Shown: positions 17,628 to 26,757 of the stretch, one piece after another | Position numbering within the stretch: the stretch's first letter is position 1 | Layout of the letters: each line of letters starts with the position of its first letter | Assembly (NCBI RefSeq): GCF_017638545.1 | Contig: NZ_CP072110.1 | Coordinates: 1,860,001 to 1,924,000, forward strand | Source of the DNA: Psychrosphaera ytuae | GTDB lineage: Bacteria > Pseudomonadota > Gammaproteobacteria > Enterobacterales > Alteromonadaceae | Length of the DNA stretch: 64,000 bases | Direction of reading: 5' to 3' | Translations under genes and position numbers: made by a program | Notes under the pieces: generated by a model | The model's database searches: none | What the model saw: the letters and a program-made list of their open reading frames with translations, nothing else | Told to the model about the DNA's origin: nothing

Positions 17628-20069
17628 TTAATCGTCCTGCTTTAATGCTCTCATCGGCGCACCGTTAACCACTTGGCTTACAGGCTTAATGACAGCAAAC
17701 AACATGGCCAGTACAAGCATAATTACCATTGTTATTATGATGTTAAGGTCATACTGACCTACGACATCAATTACCTTTTTTAGAGACTCGACTTGTGTGA
17801 TCAATAACGTTGCACCAATCAGGCCGACAATGAGTCCCAGGCCCATGGGGCGGCTGCACTCTTTTAACATCATTGACAGTAAGTGACGCTTTTTGGCACC
17901 AAGTGCCATTCTTACGCCAAATTCAAACCGTCTTGTTTGAGCGTTATAATTGACGATTCCCCAGACCCCTATCGTTGCCAAAATTAAGGTCAAAACACAA
18001 AAGCTCAACGCCACGGTTGCAGTGACTCGAGCCACATAAACCTCTTCTTCTAACAGTGTTGCCAATCCACTGAGTTCTTCTATCTCGAGCAGTTGACTGT
18101 TCGAGTTGACTAGCGAAAACACTTTGTTGAGGTCTAGGTCTGCTGCGTTTTTGTGATGAAGATTAAGGACGATTTGTTCGGATGGCAGCATGGCACCATT
18201 GATACGGTTATAAGGGGTAAAGACAAGCTCGTCACCAAATTGGTTAGCTAAATATCGAGAACGAAAGGTGTCTTTAACGACGCCAATTAGCTCATGGGGT
18301 CGACCTGCGACGACAACGGTTTGACCAAGTTGCCAGTTTTTGCCCAGTAATAATTCGGCACTTGAGAGGTTCAATATAACCGAATACTGAGCTTGAGACT
18401 GATCTGGTGAAAAAGTTTGACCGGCTTCAAATTCGACGCCTAATGTAGAAAAGAAATTTGCCTCTACTTTATTTACTGACAACATGTACTCTTCAGTATT
18501 CATGTCTTTTCTAACTGGAAAAATAACACCGGACATCACCACTGGGCTTGAGTTACTCATGGCAATTTCCGTCACATTGGCCTGCTGTTTTAAGGCATTG
18601 CGGATCTGCCCTAAATCATCGGTAAACTCACCAGTACTGGTCGATTCGTATTTCTTTTTTAAGGTCAAAATAGATCGATTATCCGTTTCAAAACCAGTCA
18701 CTCGATTGAGTTCTTTTAGAGACGATTGTAAAAACAACGACGAAAAACACAGTAAAAATGCGACTAAACAAGACTGCCCTACCAGTAAGAGCTTTTTCGA
18801 CTTTTTAGAGCCCTGTTGACCACTGCCTTTACCCGAGGCTCGCATGTTTTCACTTAAACCAGCTTGTTTTGCAATAGCATAAGGGAAATACGAAAACGTA
18901 AGAGCTAACAAGCAGCAAATAACCATAGAAAACGCCAAGGTATAACCATCGATACTCAACTGGCTCAATCTAGGTAGTGCATCTTGAGCAATCAGCTTAA
19001 TAAGCTCTATACCCCAAACCGACAGTAACAGTGCCATAACACCTGACGCTAAAATCAACAGTGCACTTTCTATAAATAGCTTATTGAATAATTGATGGTC
19101 TTTAGCTCCTACGGCCATGTGTATTGCGAATTTTCTTGTCGACTCGACACTACGAGCGATAAACAGGTTGGCCAAATTAGTACATGCCACCAGCAGTAAC
19201 ATTACTGCCCCCATCAAAAGAATAAAGGTAAGGTGTTCAGCACCACCTACTATTGCTTCCCTTAAAGGTAAGACCCGACTTTTAATCTGTGACATGGCAA
19301 CGATTGGGTGATTGATAGATGGCTGAATTTCGTTTACTACCTGTTGTATTTGAGCCTGATACAGAGCTTCTTTTTCCGCGATACCTTTACCAATCAGGTG
19401 CGCCTCACCAGAGGACACTTGTTGTGTACCGTCTAAATCTGCAGCTGTGTAGTCCAATGGCAAGTATATTGAGGGTTGCTCAGATACAATATGATCTGGA
19501 GCCTCTGCGTGTTGAGCTAAGACCCCAACTACTGTAAAAAAGTCGTCCCCAACTTGTACTTGCTTGCCAATTAAAGCCTGGTCCTTCGAAAATAATGTTT
19601 GCCATAGTTCAAAGGATAAAACCGCTTTGGGCGAAAAGCTCCCCAAACGCTCATTAGCGCCAAACCCGGTACCTAACCCGAAGGGCACTCCTAATTGGGA
19701 AAAATAATTTGCTGAGACAAATGCAGTCTCGACATCAAATGAACGCTCTCTGACGGTTAACTTCTTTGACTCTGGAATTAGCGTCGCAATAGACGTAAAA
19801 CTGGTTTGTTGCTCAACTAACTGTCGTTGTAGAGCCGGTATGGAAGGAAATCGTTTTCCTGCCAACTCGAGTTCTAGATTAATCGCGTATTGCTGCTCTG
19901 CGTCCTGATAAGGTAAGGCTTGAAATAACAACAAGCTGCTAATACTAAATAAACTAATAACCGCCGCCATAGACAAGGCTAAGGTAAACACCACAGTTGC
20001 TACAAATTGAGGCCTTTTAAACAGGCTTCGAAAGGCAACCCTTAACTCCATCAACCAATAGGCAAACAT
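17628..20069 (-). CDS. ABC exporter permease with two MacB/FtsX units (ADOP-like)
   Basis: The 813-residue permease has two FtsX-type units each preceded by a MacB periplasmic core domain: first membrane helix near 20-50, a group of three helices at about 275-405, another signal-like helix at about 430, and three C-terminal helices at about 690-800. The N-terminal LRVAFRSLFKRPQF and the C-terminal FEFGVRMALGAKKRHLL resemble duplicated ADOP-type permeases. Such permeases export peptides, lipids or drugs, or act as mechanotransmitters. Its ATG overlaps the ATPase stop by one base, indicating translational coupling. Confidence 0.9.
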   Translation of the reverse strand: MFAYWLMELRVAFRSLFKRPQFVATVVFTLALSMAAVISLFSISSLLLFQALPYQDAEQQYAINLELELAGKRFPSIPALQRQLVEQQTSFTSIATLIPESKKLTVRERSFDVETAFVSANYFSQLGVPFGLGTGFGANERLGSFSPKAVLSFELWQTLFSKDQALIGKQVQVGDDFFTVVGVLAQHAEAPDHIVSEQPSIYLPLDYTAADLDGTQQVSSGEAHLIGKGIAEKEALYQAQIQQVVNEIQPSINHPIVAMSQIKSRVLPLREAIVGGAEHLTFILLMGAVMLLLVACTNLANLFIARSVESTRKFAIHMAVGAKDHQLFNKLFIESALLILASGVMALLLSVWGIELIKLIAQDALPRLSQLSIDGYTLAFSMVICCLLALTFSYFPYAIAKQAGLSENMRASGKGSGQQGSKKSKKLLLVGQSCLVAFLLCFSSLFLQSSLKELNRVTGFETDNRSILTLKKKYESTSTGEFTDDLGQIRNALKQQANVTEIAMSNSSPVVMSGVIFPVRKDMNTEEYMLSVNKVEANFFSTLGVEFEAGQTFSPDQSQAQYSVILNLSSAELLLGKNWQLGQTVVVAGRPHELIGVVKDTFRSRYLANQFGDELVFTPYNRINGAMLPSEQIVLNLHHKNAADLDLNKVFSLVNSNSQLLEIEELSGLATLLEEEVYVARVTATVALSFCVLTLILATIGVWGIVNYNAQTRRFEFGVRMALGAKKRHLLSMMLKECSRPMGLGLIVGLIGATLLITQVESLKKVIDVVGQYDLNIIITMVIMLVLAMLFAVIKPVSQVVNGAPMRALKQDD

Positions 20070-20779
20070 TAGGCAATCTTCCTATGTGTCGAACCCAAAA
20101 TCCGGCCATCGAGTAAGTCTATGCGCCGCTTGGCTTTGTTGGCATATCTAGAGTCGTGCGTGACCATGCACAATGTAGTACCCGCGTTATTCAACTCTGA
20201 CAACATCTCCATCACAATATCACCGTTATGACTGTCTAGATTTCCAGTTGGCTCATCTATAAGTAAGATTGAAGGGTTCATGACTAGGGCTCGAGCGATG
20301 GCGACACGCTGCTGTTGCCCACCCGATAACTGACTCGGAAAGTGATTCGATCGGTGCTTCATTTCCACTTTATCTAGGGCTGCCAATGCCGCTTGTTTAG
20401 CACCTACTCCTTTGCTTGGGCTGTAAAATAAAGGAAGTGCGACATTTTCCCACACTGACAACTCGTCTATCAGATTAAAAGATTGAAATATAAAGCCTAT
20501 TTCTCTATTACGTAGCTCGGCCAGTTGGTTATTGGACAATCCACTGACTTCTTGGCCTGCCAACCAATACGTTCCAGTCGTCGGTGTGTCCATAAGACCT
20601 AAAATGGATAACAAGGTCGATTTACCGCAGCCAGATGGACCAGTAATCGCAACGTAATCGCCAGCATTAATAGTGAGATTGATATCGCTGACTGCGGTCG
20701 TTGTCATATCTTGGGTACTGAACTGTCTAGAAATACCTTCTAACTCAATGACGGCTTGTTGTGTTGATACATTTTTCAT
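20069..20779 (-). CDS. ABC exporter ATP-binding protein (MacB/LolD type)
   Basis: The 236-residue ATPase has Walker A GPSGCGKST, the Q loop in FIFQSFNLIDELSVWEN, signature LSGGQQQRVAIARAL, Walker B ILLIDEPTGNLD and the switch His in MVTHDSR. This is the MacB/LolD/FtsE class, which pairs with FtsX-type permeases. It lies 4 bp after the membrane fusion gene and overlaps the permease by one base, so the three form one tripartite exporter. Confidence 0.96.
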   Translation of the reverse strand: MKNVSTQQAVIELEGISRQFSTQDMTTTAVSDINLTINAGDYVAITGPSGCGKSTLLSILGLMDTPTTGTYWLAGQEVSGLSNNQLAELRNREIGFIFQSFNLIDELSVWENVALPLFYSPSKGVGAKQAALAALDKVEMKHRSNHFPSQLSGGQQQRVAIARALVMNPSILLIDEPTGNLDSHNGDIVMEMLSELNNAGTTLCMVTHDSRYANKAKRRIDLLDGRILGSTHRKIA

Positions 20780-20783
20780 TTTG

Positions 20784-22052
20784 TTAACCTCGTATTTCTG
20801 TCGAATTGGTTACCTTGATGTGCTCAAAGTCGCGCCATTTTTCTGCATCCGAAATCACGACTTTTTGATTTTCGGTTAACCCTGATAAAACTTGTATATA
20901 CCGGCCTGTTACTTGACCAAATTGGATAGGCGACGATGTCGCTCGTTCACTCTCAGGATCTAGAACAAACAAATTAACGGTTGAGTGGCTTGCGACATTT
21001 ACTGGTGCTTCAATAAACAAAGTGTTAGGTATCTGACCCGCCGTTATAACGCCCTGCACGTTAATGTCTGGTCTTGCGCTTTGGGGTAACGTCTCTTTTA
21101 TCTCAGCTTCTATAGTGACGTAACCTTCAGTGACAACGGGGTCAATTCGGCTTACCAGCCCTTTTACCCTGTGATTTGCGATATTGAGCATTACTTGATT
21201 ACCTAATTGAATGTCGTCCGCTTGGCTTTGTGGCACCCGGAGTTCGGCTTCTAATTGTTCGACACTCCCAACAATAGCCAGAGGCTCTCCAACGACTACG
21301 TTCGCGCCTAGCTCAGCAGGTAAACGTTGCAGAACACCATCTATCCCAGCTTTTACCGTTAACGACTTGAGGTGGTCTTGATGTAACTTAAGTTGGCTTT
21401 TTTCTAAATTAACGAGCTCTCTCTCAACGGACAGTCTAGTTTCGTTAATATTAGCGAGATGAGATAAACGTTTTTCAGCTATATCTAATCGAACAAGCAA
21501 TTGTTTGACTTTGATTTGTGAGGTTTGAATTTGCAACTTAGACACTATGCCCGACTCTTCGAGCTTTTTTTCTGCGTCGTAAGTAAGTTGTGCAGATTCG
21601 AGCTCGGCTCTCAATAGTTCAATACTTGATTGGTGCTGAAGTAACGAATCAGCAAGCTCTAATTCCATTTTTTTTAATCGATTTTCTGCTTGTTGGACAC
21701 GTAACTCTGCTGACTCTACTTGCTGATGTAATTGCGGATTGCTTAACTCTAATATCACGGTATCTGCAGAGACTTTGGCTCCTGGCTTAAGCCATATTTT
21801 ATCCACCGTGCCACCGGTTCTGGCCGACAAAAACCTCGTGTCTTTGGACACTAGTTTGCCATAGGTATTAATAGTTAATGGAAGATCACCAAACTGCACC
21901 TGTTGAATGTGTAGTTGTTGAATTGGCACAGAAACGGAACTTGATGAAAATAACCAAAAAAACAGTGTGGCAACAATTAAGAGAGTTGTTGTTGCCCACA
22001 CTGGCTGCCTAAACTTGGCAAACTTACTTTCGGGGTTGTGCATCACGTCCAT
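20784..22052 (-). CDS. HlyD/MacA-type periplasmic membrane fusion protein
   Basis: The 422-residue protein has one N-terminal membrane anchor (about 19-36), a barrel-sandwich/lipoyl part split by a long coiled coil (about 95-225, rich in Gln, Glu, Leu) and a C-terminal beta-barrel region. It should bridge the permease to an outer-membrane channel of the TolC type; no channel gene lies in the window. GGA lies eight bases before the ATG at 22052. The first gene of the exporter operon, it has a sigma-54-like promoter 38 bp upstream. Confidence 0.93.
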   Translation of the reverse strand: MDVMHNPESKFAKFRQPVWATTTLLIVATLFFWLFSSSSVSVPIQQLHIQQVQFGDLPLTINTYGKLVSKDTRFLSARTGGTVDKIWLKPGAKVSADTVILELSNPQLHQQVESAELRVQQAENRLKKMELELADSLLQHQSSIELLRAELESAQLTYDAEKKLEESGIVSKLQIQTSQIKVKQLLVRLDIAEKRLSHLANINETRLSVERELVNLEKSQLKLHQDHLKSLTVKAGIDGVLQRLPAELGANVVVGEPLAIVGSVEQLEAELRVPQSQADDIQLGNQVMLNIANHRVKGLVSRIDPVVTEGYVTIEAEIKETLPQSARPDINVQGVITAGQIPNTLFIEAPVNVASHSTVNLFVLDPESERATSSPIQFGQVTGRYIQVLSGLTENQKVVISDAEKWRDFEHIKVTNSTEIRG

Positions 22053-22089
22053 GACTTTTCCAGTAACTTGTAATTCTTTCGTTAAAGAT

Positions 22090-22105
22090 TACAAAGAACA
22101 TGCCA
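22090..22105 (-). promoter_or_regulatory. Sigma-54-like promoter of the ABC exporter operon
   Basis: On the minus strand TGGCAT-GTTCT-TTGTA matches the -24/-12 consensus TGGCAC-N5-TTGCA with GG and the exact 10-base spacing; the -12 dinucleotide is GT instead of GC. It lies 38 bp before the membrane fusion gene, within reach of the NtrC-type regulator of the same locus. Confidence 0.48.
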
Positions 22106-22176
22106 GAAAGTAAGTTGTTGTTTTATTTATGTTTAATGAATTTAACTACAAATTCAGCGTATCAATTTCGCAACAC

Positions 22177-22194
22177 TGTTTCAAAATCGAAACA
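22177..22194. promoter_or_regulatory. Candidate upstream activator site for the NtrC-type regulator
   Basis: TGTTTC and GAAACA form a perfect 6-bp inverted repeat with a 6-base spacer, about 80 bp upstream of the sigma-54-like promoter. Position and symmetry fit a dimeric Fis-type HTH binding site. Confidence 0.45.
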
Positions 22195-22198
22195 TGTT

Positions 22199-23569
22199 TT
22201 AACCTGCGACGTCTAAGGTCATGGTGACTTCTAAACCACGCTCTTGACCATTTTGTAGTTGTAATTTTCCTCCGTGGGCTACCATCGCTTTTTGTGCTAT
22301 TGCTAAACCTAGTCCCGCGCCACCTGAAGCTCGAGCTCGTGACTCACTATGACGGAAAAATGGCTCAGTTAACTTTTCAAGAATATAGTCAGGAACACCT
22401 GGCCCATCGTCTTTGATCACAAATAGTACTTTATTGTGCTCACAGCGAACTGAGACACTCACTTGGTTTTGAGCATGACGAATCGCATTGCGAATAATAT
22501 TGTCGATAGCGCTAACTAAAATCTTTTTATCTACTTCAACAGATACCATAGGCAACTCATCGACCACTAGACTTTTTGCGACGCCTTGAGCTTCGAACTC
22601 AGCATCTTGTAGTGTTGGAGTAATAAGATCGGCAATCGAAATGATTGACTTGTCTAAGTGTTGCTGTTGATTTTCAAGCCTTGAGAGCATCAAAACCGAA
22701 GCAATCATTTCGTCAAGTAATCCCGCTTCTTTGTCAATGCGGTTTAGATACTCTTCGCGTTTTTCTTCGCTACAATCCCTGACTAAACCTGTCGCTAAAG
22801 ACAAACGCGTAAGTGGCGAACGCAATTCATGAGAGATATCGGCCAGTAGCCTTTTTTGGCCACCCATCAGAGATTCGAGTTGCTGAGCCATGTTGTTAAA
22901 ATCATAAATAAGTTCACCTAACTCATCATTTCTTTCCGTGTGAACCTGTACTCTGCTATCTAACTTTCCCTTACCGATACTATCTGCCGTATCTCTTAAA
23001 GCTCTAATCGGTGAAACGATAGATCGACTAAACAACCATGCAAATAACAGTGACATAACCACAGGCACCGCTAATTTAACCCAGACCGGTAAAAATTTAA
23101 TTTTTATGAAGAGAGGGGGCTCACGCGTCAGCCTAATTTCATACAGTAAGTACTCACCATCAGCTAGCATCAAAGGAATCGGCCCAGCAGCATGAAAGTG
23201 TTGAGTCAGTATGTAACGAGGTACGTCTGTTTCAACATAATTGAGTAAATTTACATCGACGTCATCCGGTAAAGGCCGACTTGATACGGATTGTTCTGGT
23301 GTGGGACCTTTTAAATATATTATCTTGCGTTTTGATGAGCTGTGCACCAGGCGCTCGAGTAATCTTGGTGTTGGTGCCCTGGCGTTAATACGTGATAAAA
23401 ACAGTGCTTTTTTTTGAAGATCTCTAATCTTAGAGCGACTCAGGGGTTCATCTACCGCATCGATAAAGCTCAAAGAGCTAATCAAAATCAAAATGACAAT
23501 AGTGGCAACAATAGACAACCAGAAGTAACTGAAGACTTTAAAAACAAGATAAGGTCTAAACGATCGCAT
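22199..23569 (-). CDS. cpxA: Envelope-stress sensor kinase CpxA
   Basis: The 456-residue kinase has two membrane helices (about 12-34 and 163-182) around a periplasmic sensor domain, a HAMP domain (about 180-235), HisKA with the acceptor in LLADISHELRSPLTRL (His 247) and a HATPase domain ending in GGAGLGLAIAQKA. CpxA senses misfolded envelope proteins and phosphorylates CpxR. It follows cpxR after 3 bp. The name rests on the CpxR partner, the divergent cpxP gene and domain order, together a typical Cpx locus. Confidence 0.9.
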   Translation of the reverse strand: MRSFRPYLVFKVFSYFWLSIVATIVILILISSLSFIDAVDEPLSRSKIRDLQKKALFLSRINARAPTPRLLERLVHSSSKRKIIYLKGPTPEQSVSSRPLPDDVDVNLLNYVETDVPRYILTQHFHAAGPIPLMLADGEYLLYEIRLTREPPLFIKIKFLPVWVKLAVPVVMSLLFAWLFSRSIVSPIRALRDTADSIGKGKLDSRVQVHTERNDELGELIYDFNNMAQQLESLMGGQKRLLADISHELRSPLTRLSLATGLVRDCSEEKREEYLNRIDKEAGLLDEMIASVLMLSRLENQQQHLDKSIISIADLITPTLQDAEFEAQGVAKSLVVDELPMVSVEVDKKILVSAIDNIIRNAIRHAQNQVSVSVRCEHNKVLFVIKDDGPGVPDYILEKLTEPFFRHSESRARASGGAGLGLAIAQKAMVAHGGKLQLQNGQERGLEVTMTLDVAG

Positions 23570-23572
23570 AAC

Positions 23573-24262
23573 TTAATTACCCACCATTACATAACCGGCT
23601 CCACGAACCGTTTTGATTCGTTCGTATTCAGAGAATTCGGCAATCTTTTTGCGGATATTACTAACGTGCATGTCAATTGATCGATCGTAAGGTGCGAGTT
23701 TTCGGCCCAAAACCTGTTGGCTGATGGCTTCTTTACTTACGATTTCCAATGGCTCTTTAAGTAACAAGGTTAGAATTTCAAATTCGGTGCCTGTGAGGTT
23801 GATATCAGCCTCGTTAACTTTCACTGTACGATTTTGATTATTAAGGGTTATATCTTCAAACAGAATGTGATGTTGGTGAGAAGGCTGGCTCATCAAGTCG
23901 ATTCGACGCACCATGGCTTTTACTCTCGCCAACAGCTCACGATGATTAAATGGTTTAGGAATATAGTCATCAGCGCCGACTTCGAGTCCATAAATACGGT
24001 CAAAGTCTTCACCCTTAGCCGTGAGCATAATCACGGGTGTAGATTTACTCAGACGTAATTGCTGTAACACTTCGAAGCCATTCAGAGTCGGTAACATTAC
24101 ATCCAACAAAATGACATCGAAGTCACTTTTTATTGCCAAGTCCAGTCCTTCTTGACCATCATTGGCAATACTGACATCAAACTCATTACTGGTTAAATAA
24201 TCGTGTAATAGCTGTGTTAGATCCGTATCGTCATCGATGATTAAAACATGCTTGTTGGCCAT
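23573..24262 (-). CDS. cpxR: Envelope-stress response regulator CpxR
   Basis: The 229-residue OmpR-type regulator has a receiver domain (1-120, Asp 54 in ILLDVMLP, Lys in PKPFNHRELLARV) and a C-terminal winged helix (about 130-229, with SIDMHVSNIRKKI). The receiver block TPVIMLTAKGEDFDRIYGLE is very close to CpxR of enterobacteria. It would activate envelope folding factors and its own operon. Divergent from cpxP, with a CpxR-box-like site between them. Confidence 0.93.
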   Translation of the reverse strand: MANKHVLIIDDDTDLTQLLHDYLTSNEFDVSIANDGQEGLDLAIKSDFDVILLDVMLPTLNGFEVLQQLRLSKSTPVIMLTAKGEDFDRIYGLEVGADDYIPKPFNHRELLARVKAMVRRIDLMSQPSHQHHILFEDITLNNQNRTVKVNEADINLTGTEFEILTLLLKEPLEIVSKEAISQQVLGRKLAPYDRSIDMHVSNIRKKIAEFSEYERIKTVRGAGYVMVGN

Positions 24263-24328
24263 ATTACCTACCTATTTTTCACTCTGTGATGAGTATAATA
24301 TTAAAGTACTCATATAAAACACCGTACA

Positions 24329-24343
24329 TTTACACTACTTTGC
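24329..24343 (-). promoter_or_regulatory. Candidate CpxR box between cpxR and cpxP
   Basis: On the minus strand GCAAA-N5-GTAAA matches the CpxR consensus GTAAA-N5-GTAAA with one mismatch. It lies midway between the divergent starts, fitting autoregulation and cpxP control. Confidence 0.6.
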
Positions 24344-24439
24344 AAAGTGTTGGCGTAACCTTGCATTGCTTTGGCTATTCTTAATCCACGTTCATTTAGA
24401 GCGCACTTTATATCCAATGACTATACAAGGTGATTTACT

Positions 24440-24916
24440 ATGACTATTCATTCTCGACTATTGGCAGCGATTGCTGCGCTCTCTATTACCAGTGCCGCCT
24501 CAATCAGCGCAGCACCTTTGAATATGGATCGCAGCGGCCACAAAAACCAAGACAAAACGCACTTTTTATTGAAAGAACGGGTTGCCAACAAATTAGAACT
24601 GAGCGCAGAGCAGCAAAGCCAAATAAAAAGTATTATTTCCAACGCAAAAAAAGCCCGCAGTGCTGAATTTACTCAATTAAAAGATCTAAAAGCTCAATGG
24701 CGTGAACTTGCTAAACAGCCAGTGTTAAATGAAAAAGCACTTACTGACATCGCAAATCAGCAAGCTGATATTAAAGCGCTACTTAAAGTAGAGCGATTAA
24801 AGACGCAAAAAGAGGTAATGGCCATTCTTACGGAGGAACAACAGGCTAAGGTAACCGCCATGATGGAAAAGCGCAGAAACAAAATGAAACGCAAAGTAGT
24901 AGAAGAGCGCCTTTAA
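24440..24916 (+). CDS. cpxP: Periplasmic CpxP/Spy-family protein
   Basis: The 158-residue product has a signal peptide (cleavage near ISA-AP, about residue 26) and an all-helical mature part with two copies of the LTxxQ-type motif: LSAEQQSQI and LTEEQQAKV. CpxP/Spy proteins are periplasmic chaperones, and CpxP damps CpxA. The C-terminus is strongly basic (KRRNKMKRK). AAGG lies nine bases before the ATG. Divergence from cpxRA supports CpxP over Spy. Confidence 0.85.
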   Translation: MTIHSRLLAAIAALSITSAASISAAPLNMDRSGHKNQDKTHFLLKERVANKLELSAEQQSQIKSIISNAKKARSAEFTQLKDLKAQWRELAKQPVLNEKALTDIANQQADIKALLKVERLKTQKEVMAILTEEQQAKVTAMMEKRRNKMKRKVVEERL

Positions 24917-24946
24917 CCCAAAAGCTTAATAGACGCTCCTAGTAAT

Positions 24947-26578
24947 CTATACCTTAAATTTAGCGACCAAATTTGACAGTGTACGGGCCAAGTGAACAGT
25001 TTCTTCGGAAGTTTGTTGATTGAGCTCTGCACTGTCATAGTTTGTTTGTGTATCGGCCTGAAGGTCACTCAAATAAGCTTGTAATTGCTCAGAACCATCT
25101 AGTTGTCGTTGTGTCGCTTTAGCGGTTTGAGTCGATGCATCAAATACGCGCTCTGCGGCATCGGCAATTTGGTCAAGTGCCGTTAAAGTTTGTTTAGAGA
25201 GTTCGACGGTCGACTCTGTTACTTCATTGCCCTGTTTAATTGAGCTAACCGCACCATTGACCCCATCTTGGAGTCTTTTGATCATAGCTTGAATATCTTC
25301 AGTACTTTGTTGAGTTTTGCTTGCCAAGGTTCGAACTTCATCGGCTACAACAGCGAAGCCTCGTCCTTGCTCACCCGCTCTTGCCGCCTCAATCGCTGCG
25401 TTTAGCGCTAGTAAGTTAGTTTGTTCGGCGATGCCTCTGATCACATCCAATACTGATGCAATATTATCTGAGTCCGCTGATAGTTTTGAAATAACTTCTG
25501 CCGCATCAGCAACCGAATCAGAAAGTTTGGTTATATCGGCAACCGCTTGTTGAGTTATGTGTTTACCCTGATCGGTAAGCTCGGTAACTTTAGATACTTC
25601 AGAACTTGTTGTGTTCGCATTATCGCTAACTTCACTAATGGTACCGGCCATTTCACTGATGGAAAAAGAGATGTTATCAACCGATTCAGTTTGCTTGTGG
25701 CTAATGGATTTAATTGCTGATACGCCATTGCTCAATTTAGAGATTTGACTGTTCAATTCTGAGGAGTTATTCACTATCGAACGAATAAGTTCAGCTAAGC
25801 CATCAATTAACGTGTCTAGCTCTCTCGCCACATCACCAATTTCATCTTTTCGTTTAGATTTGATTCGTTTGGTTAAATCACCATTTCCAGAATTTAAAGC
25901 ATTAATTTCGCTTTGCAGCTCTCTTAACGAAGAAGCCATAAGTTTCGGCCCCATAAAGCCAATCAAACCTGTTGCAATAACTATAACTAACGCAACGCCA
26001 TTTAATATGATCTGTTGTGTACTCGAATACTTGATGATGGATTCACTTTCTTTAATAGATTGACTGTTTGCCGCTTCACCTGCTGCATCATAAAAGTCGC
26101 GAAGTGCATCAAACGTGGTTGCAGATCCCGCCTGACTTTGCTCATTCGCTGCTGCATACTGCCCACTATCAGCCAAACTTAAGACCTTTTGTGACTCGGT
26201 TTGCCACGCCTCATATGCGTCATCAAAGTTTTTAATAGCCACTAAAACCGAAGGTCTATCACTCATGAGTGCCTTGAAGCGATTCATTCTGTCTAATGCT
26301 TGCTGAGCATTTTCATTAAATTCGTCTTCAAAGGCGGTACGAGTATTTGAGTCAATATCACTACGCAATAAATTAAGCTCTGCCACTTTAGCCTGATAAA
26401 GGTCTCTATCTGCATTAATAACTGCAGATATTGCAGGAGTAAAATGCTTGCCCGCCTGGTCTATTGCAGACTCAAGCTTTGCGTTCAGTTTAAGTGTCAA
26501 CAACACATAAATAACCAGGAATACGGCAATACCACCAAACGTCGCAGTGTATTTAAATCTCAAACTATTTACATTCAT
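24947..26578 (-). CDS. Methyl-accepting chemotaxis protein
   Basis: The 543-residue receptor has a first membrane helix (about 10-30), a periplasmic four-helix bundle sensor (about 31-190), a second helix (about 191-212), a HAMP domain (to about 265) and a cytoplasmic signalling coiled coil. The hairpin tip IAEQTNLLALNAAIEAARAG is intact, and methylation helices flank it. It should relay a periplasmic ligand to CheA/CheW; the ligand cannot be told. No C-terminal CheR-docking pentapeptide is seen (ends VAKFKV). It is convergent with cpxP. Confidence 0.95.
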   Translation of the reverse strand: MNVNSLRFKYTATFGGIAVFLVIYVLLTLKLNAKLESAIDQAGKHFTPAISAVINADRDLYQAKVAELNLLRSDIDSNTRTAFEDEFNENAQQALDRMNRFKALMSDRPSVLVAIKNFDDAYEAWQTESQKVLSLADSGQYAAANEQSQAGSATTFDALRDFYDAAGEAANSQSIKESESIIKYSSTQQIILNGVALVIVIATGLIGFMGPKLMASSLRELQSEINALNSGNGDLTKRIKSKRKDEIGDVARELDTLIDGLAELIRSIVNNSSELNSQISKLSNGVSAIKSISHKQTESVDNISFSISEMAGTISEVSDNANTTSSEVSKVTELTDQGKHITQQAVADITKLSDSVADAAEVISKLSADSDNIASVLDVIRGIAEQTNLLALNAAIEAARAGEQGRGFAVVADEVRTLASKTQQSTEDIQAMIKRLQDGVNGAVSSIKQGNEVTESTVELSKQTLTALDQIADAAERVFDASTQTAKATQRQLDGSEQLQAYLSDLQADTQTNYDSAELNQQTSEETVHLARTLSNLVAKFKV

Positions 26579-26757
26579 GAGTAGCCTCAGTCTAATCCAG
26601 TGCTCTCCATCGCGAATTGGTAAATCCCAAAATAACTATAGACCTTAATCCGTATTTAGCTTGCTTTATCCCTTTAATTTTTGAAGCTAAATCTTCGTAA
26701 ATTTAGCCAGTTAGTCCTATGCTTAACAACTCTTACTTACCACAGCAAGGATTGGTT

